DNA of 64,000 bases from an uncultured Persicobacter sp. (lineage in GTDB: Bacteria > Bacteroidota > Bacteroidia > Cytophagales > Cyclobacteriaceae): positions 186,001-250,000 of the forward strand of contig CANMKE010000005.1 in the NCBI GenBank assembly GCA_947498325.1. The letters run 5' to 3'. The notes under the pieces are model-generated. The model had not been told where the DNA came from and did no database searches. It saw only the letters and a program-made list of their open reading frames with translations. Numbering within the stretch: the stretch's first letter is position 1; every line of letters starts with the position of its first letter. This document shows positions 46,649 through 56,862 of the stretch, piece by piece. Both the position numbers and the translations under genes were made by a program.

Positions 46649-48796
46649 TTAATCTTCTTCTACGGTGAAACGTTCGAACATCAGTTCAAGTAAAGTAATC
46701 GCGGATTCGGAAATCACGGTTCCAGGGCCGAAGATAGCGCATACGCCACTGTCGTAAAGCATTTGGTAATCTTGATGAGGAATTACCCCACCTGCAAACA
46801 CCAAGATGTCCTCGCGGCCTAACTTTTTCAATTCCTCAATCAACTGAGGCACCAAGGTTTTGTGTCCTGCTGCCAATGAAGATGCGCCCACTGCGTGTAC
46901 ATCATTTTCCACACACTGGCGAGCTACTTCTTCTGGGGTTTGGAACAAGGCACCCATGTCCACATCAAATCCCAAATCGGCATAGGATGTCGCAACCACT
47001 TTGGCGCCACGGTCGTGTCCGTCCTGCCCCATTTTGGCCACCATAATTCTCGGACGGCGGCCGTCCATTTCAGCCCACTTATCCGCCAGTTCTCTTGCTT
47101 CCTGAAACTTATCGTTGTCTGCTGCTTCTTTAGAATACACGCCTGAAACTGTTTTGATGATCGCTTTATGACGACCGAAATGCGTTTCCAAAGCATCGGA
47201 AATCTCTCCCAAAGTAGCGCGAACACGTGCGGCGTCCACGGCCAACTCCAATAAATTTCCTTCGCCCGTTGCGGCGCAAACCGACAGGGCTTTCAGTGCT
47301 TTTTCTACCGCTTCGGTATCACGTGAAGCTTTAATTTCTTTCAATCGATTGACCTGAGAAATTCGTACCGCCGTGTTGTCCACATCCAATACCTCGATAT
47401 CGGTGTCATCTTCCACTTGGTATTTGTTCACTCCGGTAATGGTATCCTTTCCAGCATCGATACGCGCCTGCTTACGTGCTGCCGCTTCTTCAATTCTAAG
47501 TTTTGGAATACCGGTTTCAATCGCTTTGGCCATACCACCGAGTTTTTCCACCTCCTGAATCAGGTCCCATGCACGGTGTGCAATTTGGTGGGTCAGGTAT
47601 TCTACATAATAAGAACCTGCCCATGGGTCCACCACGCGACAAACATTGGTTTCGTCCTGAATGTAGAGCTGCGTGTTACGCGCAATACGTGCGGAGAAAT
47701 CCGTTGGCAAGGCAATTGCCTCATCCAGTGCATTGGTGTGCAATGACTGCGTATGCCCAAGGGCTGCACCCATCGCCTCGATGGCGGTACGTCCTACATT
47801 ATTAAACGGATCTTGCTCGGTCAATGACCAACCCGAAGTCTGCGAGTGCGTACGCAGCGCCATTGATTTTGGGTTCTTTGGATCAAACTGCTTCACTAAT
47901 TTTGCCCAAAGCATACGGCCTGCACGCATTTTGGCAATCTCCATGAAGTGGTTCATCCCAATCGCCCAGAAGAACGATAAACGAGGAGCAAATTGATCGA
48001 TGGTCAATCCGGACTTCAATCCTGTACGGATATATTCCAAACCATCGGCTAACGTATATGCCAACTCAATATCATCGGTCGCACCGGCTTCCTGCATGTG
48101 ATAACCCGAAATAGAAATCGAGTTGAATTTCGGCATATTCTTCGAAGTATAAGCGAAGATATCACCAATGATTTTCATCGACGGAGCAGGTGGGTAGATA
48201 TAAGTATTCCGCACCATGAACTCTTTCAAAATATCATTCTGAATCGTTCCCGCCAACTTGTCTTTAGAAACGCCTTGCTCTTCAGCGGCAACGATATAGA
48301 AAGCCAAGACCGGCAAAACGGCGCCGTTCATGGTCATCGATACCGACATTTTATCCAATGGAATTTGGTCGAAAAGGATTTTCATATCCTCTACCGAATC
48401 AATCGCCACACCGGCTTTACCTACATCACCTACTACGCGCTCGTGATCAGAATCATAACCACGGTGCGTCGCCAAGTCAAAGGCTACCGAAAGCCCTTTC
48501 TGCCCCGCAGCCAAGTTTCTGCGATAGAAAGCATTGGACTCTTCGGCAGTAGAAAAACCTGCGTACTGACGAATCGTCCATGGTCGCGAAGCGTACATGG
48601 TCGAGTATGGTCCGCGCAAGAATGGTGGCAATCCTGCGGCAAATTTATCATGCTCAATATTTTTGATGTCTTCTTTGGAGAAAGAAGGTTTTACTGAGAT
48701 TTGCTCGGCAGTGTCCCAGTTTTTATTGTTGATAGAAGCAGCTTGCGCATTGGCTTGTACTTCCTCGATCGAAATTTTTGAAAAATCAGGTTTCAT
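46649..48796 (-). CDS. mutB: Methylmalonyl-CoA mutase, large (catalytic) subunit
   Basis: Adenosylcobalamin enzyme interconverting succinyl-CoA and (R)-methylmalonyl-CoA. The 715-residue chain has the TIM-barrel substrate domain ([18 protein letters not shown] near 110-127, split here as [10 protein letters not shown] and VVGDVG) and a C-terminal cobalamin domain with DxHxxG (QDGHDRGAK near 592). Length matches bacterial large subunits. The gene starts 6 bases after mutA, so the two subunits are cotranslated. Its chaperone MeaB lies about 8 kb away. Confidence 0.97.
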   Translation of the reverse strand: MKPDFSKISIEEVQANAQAASINNKNWDTAEQISVKPSFSKEDIKNIEHDKFAAGLPPFLRGPYSTMYASRPWTIRQYAGFSTAEESNAFYRRNLAAGQKGLSVAFDLATHRGYDSDHERVVGDVGKAGVAIDSVEDMKILFDQIPLDKMSVSMTMNGAVLPVLAFYIVAAEEQGVSKDKLAGTIQNDILKEFMVRNTYIYPPAPSMKIIGDIFAYTSKNMPKFNSISISGYHMQEAGATDDIELAYTLADGLEYIRTGLKSGLTIDQFAPRLSFFWAIGMNHFMEIAKMRAGRMLWAKLVKQFDPKNPKSMALRTHSQTSGWSLTEQDPFNNVGRTAIEAMGAALGHTQSLHTNALDEAIALPTDFSARIARNTQLYIQDETNVCRVVDPWAGSYYVEYLTHQIAHRAWDLIQEVEKLGGMAKAIETGIPKLRIEEAAARKQARIDAGKDTITGVNKYQVEDDTDIEVLDVDNTAVRISQVNRLKEIKASRDTEAVEKALKALSVCAATGEGNLLELAVDAARVRATLGEISDALETHFGRHKAIIKTVSGVYSKEAADNDKFQEARELADKWAEMDGRRPRIMVAKMGQDGHDRGAKVVATSYADLGFDVDMGALFQTPEEVARQCVENDVHAVGASSLAAGHKTLVPQLIEELKKLGREDILVFAGGVIPHQDYQMLYDSGVCAIFGPGTVISESAITLLELMFERFTVEED

Positions 48797-48802
48797 CTGC
48801 TG

Positions 48803-50650
48803 CTATTTTACAATGCCCAAAATTCGTTGAAGATCTGTCAGTGTTTTCACAATGTCGGTGCGAACATGCACGGTACCGTTCAGACCGGCCGCTTTCAGCT
48901 TGTCCTCAATGTCCGTTGGATTACCCGCCAACAACAAAGTGGTGTGCAAATCATTGGCACGGAACTCCTTCACAAAAGCCTCGCCCGATTCGTTGTAATC
49001 ATCATCCGAAGAACAAATTACCACGATATCCGCATCTTTGTGTGCTGAAGCATTGGCCGCTGAAACAGCATCATCGAAGTATGCCTCTTCAGAATTGAAA
49101 CCTGCTGTACTCAAGAATTCCCCTGCGAAGTTGGCACGGGCACGGCGCATCGCCAGATTTCCATAAAGTGCATAGAAAACCGTTGGGCGCTCATTGCCCT
49201 CAGCAACAAACTGCTCCGTTGCCAAACGCAACTCTTCGAAGGTTTTACCGGCAAATTGGGCCTGTAAAAGCAGATCGTTGGCCTCAGTGGTTTGATATTT
49301 TTGAGGGTCCAAAGTCTCCATCATGTTTGGGTAGCGGTTGGCACCCACATACACCTGACGGCGCTGACGGATCAATTTCTCCTGAAAATCCCTTACTTCA
49401 GCAATTTTTGTTTGAATCTCTTTGGCTTCGAAAGCAGTAAGGAAACCACCTTCAGTCTCTACTTTTTGGAACAGCTCCAAAGCATTTTTTGCCAAAGAAG
49501 TACTTAAATTATCTATATAATAAGAACCTGCGGCAGGATCCACCACCCGATCAAAATACGACTCTTCTTTCAGCATATGCGAAAGATTGAGCGCCACGCG
49601 GTGGGTCATCGCTGTTGGTTTCTCGAAAGTTTCGTTATGTGGCATGATGCAGATCGCATCTACCCCACCCAAGATCGCCGACATGGCCTCGGTGGTATTT
49701 CTAAGCATGTTCACATTGCTATCCAAATAAGATTTAGACCACAAAGAAGAAACTGCAGTAATCTCAAAAACAGATTTGTCAACCGTTACGCCATATTGCT
49801 TCGCCAATTCGAAAGCCAACAAACGCAATGATCTGAATTTGGCCAACTCATGGAAGTAATCTGTCGCAACGCCCATCAGGAAGTTGGTCTGTCCGATTGC
49901 TTCTTTGATGTCAATGCCTGCTTCGGTCAAAACATCCAATACCGTTACCCATTTGTTCAGGGTAAAAGCGATGTCCTGAACATGTGAACCACCTGCATTC
50001 ACGAACTCCTGCCCGCTGATCGTAACCGCTTTCAGGTTTGGTGATTGCTCAGTCAATCGATAGACCTTCACCAATTCTTGTTCCCAGTTTTCAGGCAATT
50101 TACCAGCGGTGGTATATCGAGCGATGGGCTCATAAGCTACAAATCCGAACAGGTTCGCAGGATCAACACCCTGCGCTTTTACGGCGTCGAAGTAGCCTTC
50201 CAATTCGGTTGAACAGCATACATTGGTGAAAGAAATCGCCAAAGCATCCGTTCTGATATCTTTTAATAAAGTGTTGTAATCAATGCCTTTGCATTTGGAC
50301 GAACATGGCCCCAAATCAAAGATCAATCCCGTAACGCTGAACTCAAGGAGCTGCAAAGCCATTTTATTGGCTTCGGTCTCGTTTTCAACCACAATCCGCT
50401 GGTAGTTCACCCACTCGCGTGGTCCCTGCTCAGCATCGGGATTGGTTGGGATAATATTTTTTAGTTCACTCCAATCTATGGTCGTGTCCACATCTTCCAA
50501 TGCATAATATGGATCCTGTACCTGATTGTTGATTGTTTTCTTCCGAAGCACTTTATCAAAAGATGCCCCTTTGAGGTCAGCGGTCGCCTTAGCCACCCAC
50601 TCCTCTTTCGTTACCGAAGAAAATTCCTGGAATAGTTTTTCCTCTGCCAT
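48803..50650 (-). CDS. mutA: Methylmalonyl-CoA mutase, small (non-catalytic) subunit
   Basis: A 615-residue partner of MutB. It has the same barrel and B12-like domain order but lacks DxHxxG: the equivalent region reads ADIVVICSSDDDYNE. Its N-terminus, SSVTKEEWVAKATADLKGASFDKVL in pieces (EEWVAKATADLKG), is typical. Such subunits hold the heterodimer together without binding cofactor. It is followed at once by mutB. Confidence 0.96.
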   Translation of the reverse strand: MAEEKLFQEFSSVTKEEWVAKATADLKGASFDKVLRKKTINNQVQDPYYALEDVDTTIDWSELKNIIPTNPDAEQGPREWVNYQRIVVENETEANKMALQLLEFSVTGLIFDLGPCSSKCKGIDYNTLLKDIRTDALAISFTNVCCSTELEGYFDAVKAQGVDPANLFGFVAYEPIARYTTAGKLPENWEQELVKVYRLTEQSPNLKAVTISGQEFVNAGGSHVQDIAFTLNKWVTVLDVLTEAGIDIKEAIGQTNFLMGVATDYFHELAKFRSLRLLAFELAKQYGVTVDKSVFEITAVSSLWSKSYLDSNVNMLRNTTEAMSAILGGVDAICIMPHNETFEKPTAMTHRVALNLSHMLKEESYFDRVVDPAAGSYYIDNLSTSLAKNALELFQKVETEGGFLTAFEAKEIQTKIAEVRDFQEKLIRQRRQVYVGANRYPNMMETLDPQKYQTTEANDLLLQAQFAGKTFEELRLATEQFVAEGNERPTVFYALYGNLAMRRARANFAGEFLSTAGFNSEEAYFDDAVSAANASAHKDADIVVICSSDDDYNESGEAFVKEFRANDLHTTLLLAGNPTDIEDKLKAAGLNGTVHVRTDIVKTLTDLQRILGIVK

Positions 50651-50748
50651 TTTAGTGAATATTTAAAGCCGGCGCAGGTAGCGATAATACCTGCGTCAGC
50701 CAATGATCTGAATCTTTTAAACTTAAATGTAAAGAGGTATTTATTTGT

Positions 50749-50815
50749 CCACAGATTACGCAGATTTCCACAGATTTCTGTTTAACTATTTCCTAAAAAT
50801 CATGGTAATCATGGT
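50749..50815. repeat. Iterated CAGATT and AATCATGGT motifs
   Basis: ACAGATTACG, CAGATTTCCA and CAGATTTCTG stand head to tail with a period of 10 bases, followed 18 bases later by AATCATGGT twice in tandem. Similar CACAGATT strings are common between genes of Bacteroidota and other phyla; origin unknown. Confidence 0.55.
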
Positions 50816-50840
50816 CTATAACTAAGCTGTCGAATATTTT

Positions 50841-50880
50841 CGTACCTATCGGTACGGACGTTGCATGCAACGTCCCTACA
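50841..50880. repeat. GACGTT palindrome, copy A
   Basis: GGACGTTGCA/TGCAACGTCC is a perfect 20-base palindrome in GTAC...CTAC context, identical over 28 bases to the copy at 52451-52478. It is preceded by a smaller inverted repeat CGTACC/GGTACG. Confidence 0.75.
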
Positions 50881-50966
50881 CACTATAAATCTAATTTTTG
50901 TGTGGTATAATTTTATATTTTTGACAGGTCAGGTTATAACACCTCTTTAACATTATGATGACTTGC

Positions 50967-52292
50967 TTAAACCAAAGTAGTCTCTTCAGCTTTAATCGGC
51001 GTGTTGAATGAAATAAAGCTTGGACCAAAACGCTCATGCGCAGCTCTTTCCAATTCTTCACGTGCGTCTGGATGCGACACGTCGATCAATGCCTTGGCAC
51101 GCTGGGCAAGGTTTCTACCTTTCAATTCCGCCACACCATACTCAGTAGCAACATATTGTGCGTGGGCACGGGTCGTTACCACACCGGCACCTTCTTTAAG
51201 GGTAGGAACAATTTTTGAAACGCCACGACCTGTAATGGCAGGCAACGCACAAATGGCTTTACCGCCTTTAGAAAGCGCCGCACCACGCATGAAGTCCATT
51301 TGTCCACCCACACCAGAATACATGCGTGTACCGATAGAGTCCGCACAAATCTGTCCGGTCAAATCAACCTCCAAAGCGGAGTTGATTGCCATTACCGCGG
51401 GGTTTTGGCGAATCACAGCCGTATCATTTACAAACTGAATGTCCATCATCCATACTTCAGGATTATCGTCCATGAAGTTGTACAGCTTGCGGGAACCCAT
51501 GGCAAAACCGGAAACGATTTTCCCTGCCATGATTTTCTTCTGACTGTTGTTGATCACGCCTTTTTCCATCAGTGGCAATAAGCCTTCAGAGAACATTTCC
51601 GTGTGAACCCCCAAGTTTTTGTGGTTGCCCAAAGCATCCAATACTGCATTTGGAATACCACCGATTCCCATCTGAAGGGTCGCACCGTCTGGAATCATCT
51701 CGGCGATGAAATTACCAATGCGCTTTTCTGTTTCGTTGGCTGCCGGAATGTGCAACTCATACAATGGCTCGTCGATATCAAAACAAGCATCGAATCGATC
51801 AATATGAATGATACCGTCGCCCATACAACGTGGCATCTGTGGGTTGATCTGCGCAATCAGTACTTTGGCTTTTTCAACACCTGCAGCAACCACATCTACA
51901 GAAACACCCAATGAACAATAACCATGGCGGTCTGGAGGCGAAACATTTAACAAGACCACATCCAAAGGCAAGGTGTCGTTGCGGAACAATACCGGAATAT
52001 CCGAAAGGAAAACCGGATTGTACTGCGCATAACCGGCATCTACCGACTTACGGATGTTTCCGCCCAAAAAGAAAGCGGAGGTTTTGAAACTTTTTGAATA
52101 TTCGGGTAAGGCATAATCGGCATAACCTTCTGTGTGAATGTGCACCACTTCTACATTAGACAACTCCTCTGCACGTTCCGTCATTGCTTTGGCCAGGGCC
52201 TGAGGCGTTGCCGCTCCCCCCTGAATCAAAACACGGTTATTAGATTTTATCAATTTTACCGCTTCAGCGGCATTTTGAACATAATTAGCCAT
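50967..52292 (-). CDS. Acetyl-CoA hydrolase/transferase family CoA-transferase
   Basis: Class I CoA-transferase of 441 residues, the length of 4-hydroxybutyrate/acetate CoA-transferases. It has the GIGGIPNAVLDAL block near 218-230, the presumed catalytic Glu in INSALEVDLTGQI near 308, and the GVGGQMDF C-terminal block. Its position between sodium-pump decarboxylase and mutase genes points to exchange between propionyl-CoA (or acetyl-CoA) and succinate. The exact acceptor and donor are inference. It is bounded by two copies of one palindrome. Confidence 0.88.
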   Translation of the reverse strand: MANYVQNAAEAVKLIKSNNRVLIQGGAATPQALAKAMTERAEELSNVEVVHIHTEGYADYALPEYSKSFKTSAFFLGGNIRKSVDAGYAQYNPVFLSDIPVLFRNDTLPLDVVLLNVSPPDRHGYCSLGVSVDVVAAGVEKAKVLIAQINPQMPRCMGDGIIHIDRFDACFDIDEPLYELHIPAANETEKRIGNFIAEMIPDGATLQMGIGGIPNAVLDALGNHKNLGVHTEMFSEGLLPLMEKGVINNSQKKIMAGKIVSGFAMGSRKLYNFMDDNPEVWMMDIQFVNDTAVIRQNPAVMAINSALEVDLTGQICADSIGTRMYSGVGGQMDFMRGAALSKGGKAICALPAITGRGVSKIVPTLKEGAGVVTTRAHAQYVATEYGVAELKGRNLAQRAKALIDVSHPDAREELERAAHERFGPSFISFNTPIKAEETTLV

Positions 52293-52450
52293 AATAAAAA
52301 TCGTTTAAAGCTTACGCTTATAGTTAGAAGATGAGTCAGCTTGAATCACTGACTGAGGCTTAAAAAAATATATAGACTCTGATTCAAAGATCTTATTGAA
52401 TCAGAGATTGTGATAAAATTTTTGCTTAAGCGATCCGCCCAAACCAAAAA

Positions 52451-52478
52451 TGTACGGACGTTGCATGCAACGTCCCTA
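52451..52478. repeat. GACGTT palindrome, copy B
   Basis: Same 28 bases as at 50852-50879, in the same orientation, 1.6 kb apart; the two flank the CoA-transferase gene. Confidence 0.75.
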
Positions 52479-52492
52479 CGATAATGTGATTA

Positions 52493-53752
52493 TCAATTCA
52501 CCAAGAACGAAAGCATGATACCGGCTGCTACTGCGGAGCCAATTACTCCGGCAACGTTTGGTGCCATTGCGTGCATCAAAAGGTGATTTGAAGGGTCATA
52601 TTTCAATCCTTCGTGCTGAACAACACGGGCTGAATCCGGCACAGCCGAAACCCCAGCTGCACCAATCAATGGATTCAGTTTGTTGCCTTCTTTCAGGAAC
52701 AAATTCATGAAACGAGCGAACAACAATCCACCGGCAGTTGCCACGCAGAAAGAAAAGGCTCCCAAAGCAAAGATCTTAATAGAACTTGTCGTCAGGAACA
52801 CATCCGCTTGTGTAGATGCCCCAACAGTTACGCCCAAAAGAATCGTTACGATGTCGATCATTTTGGTTCTTGCTGTTTCTGCCAAACGCTCCGTTACTCC
52901 CGACTCTTTCAACAAATTTCCGAAGAACAACATGCCCAAAAGCGGTAATGATGATGGCGAAATGAAGGTGGTCAGTAGCAAGGCCACGATTGGGAAAAGG
53001 ATTTTCTCACGTGGAGCAACCACACGTGGCGGCTTCATGCGGATTTTTCTCTCTTTCATCGGCACCAACAAACGCATGATCGGCGGCTGAATTACCGGTA
53101 CCAAAGCCATATAAGAATAAGCTGCAATGGCAATGGCTCCGACCATATCCGGCGCCAATTTTGACGACAAGAAGATGGAAGTTGGACCATCAGCACCACC
53201 GATGATACCAATTGCACCGGCTTGTTGTAAGGTGAACCCTAAAGCAATCGCCCCAATAAACGTCCCGAACACCCCGATTTGAGCGGCGGCCCCCAAAAGC
53301 ATCAGCTTGGGGTTGGCAATCAGGGTCGAGAAGTCGGTCATCGCCCCAATACCGAGGAAAATCAGCGGCGGATACACCCCGTATTTTACCCCAAAATAAA
53401 GGAAATTCATCACCGAGCCATCGGCATACACCCCGGCACCACCAGGAATATTTCCAATCACTACCCCGATACCTATCGGCACCAGCAGCAATGGTTCGTA
53501 GTCATAGCGAATCGCCAGGAATATGAAGAACAATCCTACCAGGATCATGATCACATTGCCAATGGTAACATACGCAAAACCTGTTTTCGATAAGAAGGTC
53601 ATGACACCATGCAGGGCTTCTCCCCAGAAAGTGGTTTCTCCTCCCTGCATCAATACATTGGTCGATTGGGCAAAAGCATCTATATGCCCCCCGAGTACAC
53701 TTGCAATCATAATGATGAACAGCGCCCCGATAATGGTCTTAAATCTTTTCAT
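52493..53752 (-). CDS. mmdB: Na+-translocating decarboxylase beta subunit
   Basis: Membrane carboxyl-decarboxylating Na+ pump subunit of 419 residues (OadB/MmdB/GcdB). It has an N-terminal extension with a signal-like segment, then 9-11 membrane helices. The hallmark region GGADGPTSIFLSSKLAP (near 185-201) contains the conserved Asp used for Na+ binding, and a later GVSAVPDSARVV block is also typical. The neighbouring biotin carrier and carboxyltransferase make the set complete, so decarboxylation of methylmalonyl-CoA is the likeliest reaction. Confidence 0.93.
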   Translation of the reverse strand: MKRFKTIIGALFIIMIASVLGGHIDAFAQSTNVLMQGGETTFWGEALHGVMTFLSKTGFAYVTIGNVIMILVGLFFIFLAIRYDYEPLLLVPIGIGVVIGNIPGGAGVYADGSVMNFLYFGVKYGVYPPLIFLGIGAMTDFSTLIANPKLMLLGAAAQIGVFGTFIGAIALGFTLQQAGAIGIIGGADGPTSIFLSSKLAPDMVGAIAIAAYSYMALVPVIQPPIMRLLVPMKERKIRMKPPRVVAPREKILFPIVALLLTTFISPSSLPLLGMLFFGNLLKESGVTERLAETARTKMIDIVTILLGVTVGASTQADVFLTTSSIKIFALGAFSFCVATAGGLLFARFMNLFLKEGNKLNPLIGAAGVSAVPDSARVVQHEGLKYDPSNHLLMHAMAPNVAGVIGSAVAAGIMLSFLVN

Positions 53753-53765
53753 AGTTGTCTTAGAT

Positions 53766-54194
53766 TTAAGCGATCTCTACCAAAATATCTCCTTGTAATA
53801 CAGATTGCTGAGGATTAACTTTTACCGCCGTAATTGTTCCTGAAACCTCCGCAAGGATGGTGTTTTCCATCTTCATGGCTTCCATGGTCATCAGGGTATC
53901 CCCCACTTTCACGGTATCGCCTTCTTTGGCCACCACATTGATGATCACCCCTGGAAGAGGTGCTTCAACTTTTTTGACTGCCCCACCAGCATTTGGTGCT
54001 TTTACAGCCGCTTTTGGTTGCCCTACGGATGTCGGACGACGAGCCAAGGTCGGCGTTTTAGAAGTTTTGACCTCTTTCTCCATCTCGACGACGTAAGAGG
54101 TCCCGTTTACTTCCAGGGTAATTTCATTACCCTCTGCAGCCTTAATCTTGACTGCATAATTATTATCGTTAATTTTAAATTTATAATCTTTCAT
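53766..54194 (-). CDS. mmdC: Biotin carrier subunit of Na+-pumping decarboxylase
   Basis: A 142-residue biotin acceptor. The N-terminal 45 residues fold separately, a Lys/Pro/Ala-rich linker lies at about 45-70, and the biotinyl domain follows with the biotinylation motif EAMKMEN near residues 105-111 (Lys being modified). It carries carboxyl groups from MmdA to MmdB. Neighbours are 24 and 13 bases away in the same direction. Confidence 0.93.
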   Translation of the reverse strand: MKDYKFKINDNNYAVKIKAAEGNEITLEVNGTSYVVEMEKEVKTSKTPTLARRPTSVGQPKAAVKAPNAGGAVKKVEAPLPGVIINVVAKEGDTVKVGDTLMTMEAMKMENTILAEVSGTITAVKVNPQQSVLQGDILVEIA

Positions 54195-54218
54195 CGCTTC
54201 TGTGCCTTAAAAAATAAC

Positions 54219-54614
54219 CTATCTGGCCAATTGATTGGAATGTGTGGTGTAGATCTTGGAGCTCCATGGCGAATAATTTCTTTTCACCTTATCGATGGTA
54301 AGAATCGTGTTCTCCTCATCGTGAGCCTCTTCGAGGAACTGATAAATCCCAGCGGAAATAGCCGCAGCAACCTCTCCCGACATCGCTACTTCTTTATCTG
54401 TAACGCCGTCGGCTGCTTTGACTTTCATCTTAACTTTTGGCTTTCTGGCCAACAGGTTAAGAATGCCTGGAAGTACAAATCCAAATACCACAAACAATAA
54501 CAGCAGGGCCAAAAATATGATTAACATCCCTACTGAAAGGATAATCCACCCCTCTTCCAAAGGATGGGCAGCAGCAAAGTCGTTTGCTGCCTGCGTAACC
54601 TCTTGTAATAACAT
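54219..54614 (-). CDS. mmdD: OadG family (small membrane) subunit
   Basis: A 131-residue subunit with one N-terminal membrane helix at about residues 24-49 and a soluble C-terminal part. The OadG/MmdD family ties the carboxyltransferase to the membrane beta subunit. The C-terminus is YSPWSSKIYTTHSNQL, which is like the Bacteroidota branch of the family. The gene lies 9 bases after mmdA. Confidence 0.83.
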   Translation of the reverse strand: MLLQEVTQAANDFAAAHPLEEGWIILSVGMLIIFLALLLLFVVFGFVLPGILNLLARKPKVKMKVKAADGVTDKEVAMSGEVAAAISAGIYQFLEEAHDEENTILTIDKVKRNYSPWSSKIYTTHSNQLAR

Positions 54615-54623
54615 GGCAAAAAA

Positions 54624-56186
54624 TTAAAGTGGAATATTACTGTGTTTCTTCGGCGGATTCACCTCTTTCTTAGTCGCCAATCCTTCCAAAGCGCGAACGA
54701 TACGGAAACGGGTGTTTCGTGGCTCAATCACATCATCAATAAAGCCATACTTGGCCGCCAAATATGGGTTGGCAAACTTGGTAGAATATTCATCCTCCTT
54801 ATCCTGAATGAATTTCGCGCGTTCTTCATCATTCTCAATCCCGCGGATATTTCGACCTTCGAGTACCTCAACGGCACCTTTGGCGCCCATTACGGCAATC
54901 TCAGCCGTTGGCCAAGCGTAATTCAAATCTCCACGCAATTGCTTACATGACATCACATCGTGCGCCCCACCGTAGGATTTACGCAGGGTGATGGTAATTT
55001 TCGGTACCGTTGCCTCTCCATATGCAAACAACAATTTTGCACCGTGTGTAATAATACCACCATACTCCTGACCAGAACCTGGCAAGAAGCCTGGCACATC
55101 GACCAAAGTAACCAATGGAATGTTGAAGGCATCACAGAAGCGAACAAAACGCGCCGCTTTAATGGACGACTGAATATCGAGCACCCCAGCGAGGAATTTA
55201 GGCTGATTCGCCACAATACCCACAGGGCGGCCATTGAAGCGGGCAAAGCCTATACAGATGTTTTTGGCAAAATTGCGCTGAACTTCCAAAAACTCCCCGT
55301 AATCGGCAATATTATGAATGACATCCAGCATATCATAAGGCTGATTTGGATTGTCAGGAATAATCTCATTCAAAGCATCTTCCAAACGATCTACAGGATC
55401 ATCACACTCCAAATGTGGTGGCTCCTCTAAATTGTTTGAAGGCATATAGCTGAGCATCTTGCGAATAAGCATGATCCCCTCTTCGTCGTTTTCTGCCACA
55501 AAATGTGCTACCCCAGACTTGGACGAATGCATGCGTGCGCCTCCAAGGTCTTCGGTCGTAATGACCTCCCCCGTTACCGACTGCACCACTTTAGGGCCCG
55601 TCACAAACATATATGAAGTATCTTCGGTCATCAGGATGAAATCCGTAAGCGCTGGCGAATAAACCGCACCACCCGCACAAGGACCAAAAATCCCTGAAAT
55701 TTGCGGGATAACTCCTGAGGCCATAATGTTACGCTGGAAAATCTCCGCATAACCCGCCAACGAGCGTACCCCTTCCTGAATACGTGCCCCACCAGAATCA
55801 TTTAAGCCAATCACTGGTGCGCCGACCTTCATGGCCTGATCCATAATTTTACAGATTTTGTTGGCGAAAGTCTCTGAAAGAGAGCCCCCAAAAACGGTAA
55901 AGTCCTGTGCAAAAACAAAAACCACACGGCCGTCAATCGTACCGCGACCTGTAACCACCCCATCAGAATAAAACTTCTGCTTATCCAAGCCAAAAGACTT
56001 GGTTCGGTGGGTTACAAACATATCATACTCCTCAAAGCTCCCTTCATCACACAACATCTCGATACGCTCCCTTGCAGTGAATTTCCCCTGCTGATGTTGC
56101 TTCTCGATCCGTTTCTCTCCACCACCTAAGCGCGCTTTCGCCCGTTTTTCAACTAATTCTCGGATTTTTTCGCTGTTAATGGACAT
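54624..56186 (-). CDS. mmdA: Acyl-CoA carboxyltransferase, methylmalonyl-CoA decarboxylase alpha subunit
   Basis: A 520-residue crotonase-superfamily carboxyltransferase with two CT halves; conserved blocks are [19 protein letters not shown] (its core GGARIQEG near 130), an [14 protein letters not shown] oxyanion loop, and DVPGFLPG near 385. It is homologous to propionyl-CoA carboxylase beta, but no biotin carboxylase gene is present here while a Na+-pump beta subunit is, so it is named MmdA. It is the first gene of mmdADCB. Confidence 0.93.
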   Translation of the reverse strand: MSINSEKIRELVEKRAKARLGGGEKRIEKQHQQGKFTARERIEMLCDEGSFEEYDMFVTHRTKSFGLDKQKFYSDGVVTGRGTIDGRVVFVFAQDFTVFGGSLSETFANKICKIMDQAMKVGAPVIGLNDSGGARIQEGVRSLAGYAEIFQRNIMASGVIPQISGIFGPCAGGAVYSPALTDFILMTEDTSYMFVTGPKVVQSVTGEVITTEDLGGARMHSSKSGVAHFVAENDEEGIMLIRKMLSYMPSNNLEEPPHLECDDPVDRLEDALNEIIPDNPNQPYDMLDVIHNIADYGEFLEVQRNFAKNICIGFARFNGRPVGIVANQPKFLAGVLDIQSSIKAARFVRFCDAFNIPLVTLVDVPGFLPGSGQEYGGIITHGAKLLFAYGEATVPKITITLRKSYGGAHDVMSCKQLRGDLNYAWPTAEIAVMGAKGAVEVLEGRNIRGIENDEERAKFIQDKEDEYSTKFANPYLAAKYGFIDDVIEPRNTRFRIVRALEGLATKKEVNPPKKHSNIPL

Positions 56187-56240
56187 AGTATTCTGTTAAT
56201 TTTCCTTTGTTAAAAATGGATGATATCAAAAAATATCTAA

Positions 56241-56270
56241 AAAAATGACCGCTAATGAAGCATTAGCGGT
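56241..56270 (-). terminator. Terminator after epimerase
   Basis: Stem ACCGCTAATG/CATTAGCGGT with a T-run on the minus strand; it starts 7 bases beyond the epimerase stop and separates that gene from mmdA. Confidence 0.9.
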
Positions 56271-56276
56271 AAGTGT

Positions 56277-56690
56277 CTATTTTGCATTTTTGTCTTCACA
56301 AAGTTCGGTAAGAACTCCGTGGGTTGATTTTGGGTGAAGAAAAGCGATATCCAGCCCTTCAGCACCCTTGCGTGGTGTTTCATCCACCAATCTAACGCCT
56401 TTTTCTTTTGCTTCAGCGAGCTGCCCTTCGAGGTCATTTACCGCAAAAGCGAGGTGATGAACACCCTCTCCTTTTTTCTCAACAAACTTGCCTATTGGCC
56501 CTGCAGGGTCGGTGGATTCCAGCAATTCAATTTTGGTTTCTCCGACCATAAAAAAAGCGGTTTTTACCTTTTGCTCCGCCACCTCTTCAACAGCGTAGCA
56601 TTTCAAACCCAAAACTTCTTCATAATATTTTTTAGAAGTTTCCAAGTCTTTTACGGCAATCCCAATGTGCTCAATCTTTTTAATATCCAT
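56277..56690 (-). CDS. mce: Methylmalonyl-CoA epimerase
   Basis: VOC-fold enzyme of 137 residues racemising (R)- and (S)-methylmalonyl-CoA, the step between the mutase and the decarboxylase. Metal ligands fit His8 in KIEHIGIAV, and GEGVHHLAF near 74-82 for the second His, with Glu toward the C-terminus (GVLTELCE). Length and motifs match bacterial Mce throughout. It is transcribed divergently from meaB. Confidence 0.95.
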   Translation of the reverse strand: MDIKKIEHIGIAVKDLETSKKYYEEVLGLKCYAVEEVAEQKVKTAFFMVGETKIELLESTDPAGPIGKFVEKKGEGVHHLAFAVNDLEGQLAEAKEKGVRLVDETPRKGAEGLDIAFLHPKSTHGVLTELCEDKNAK

Positions 56691-56862
56691 ACTCTATTGG
56701 AGATTTTGATTAGTAGAAAAAATAGTATACCGAAATTTGTCTTTTGAATAATTATAAATTAAACCTAACTTTTCGGTCTTGTTTTATGAACGTGTTAAAA
56801 GTACATGCCAAATCATTTCATTCAACTGATGAAAGTCAGTATTTAACAAAATCCTTATCAGA

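Larger units (their letters stand above)
50651..50966. other. Non-coding region with several repeats
   Basis: A 316-base gap inside the propionate gene cluster. It holds a palindrome with a perfect 20-base core at 50854-50873, an iterated CAGATT motif at 50749-50780 and tandem AATCATGGT at 50798-50815. Confidence 0.6.

Noticed and set aside
54624-56186. Propionyl-CoA carboxylase beta subunit as the name
   Set aside because: The adjacent OadG, biotin carrier and Na+-pump beta genes and the lack of a biotin carboxylase fit a decarboxylase better, although the proteins are homologous.
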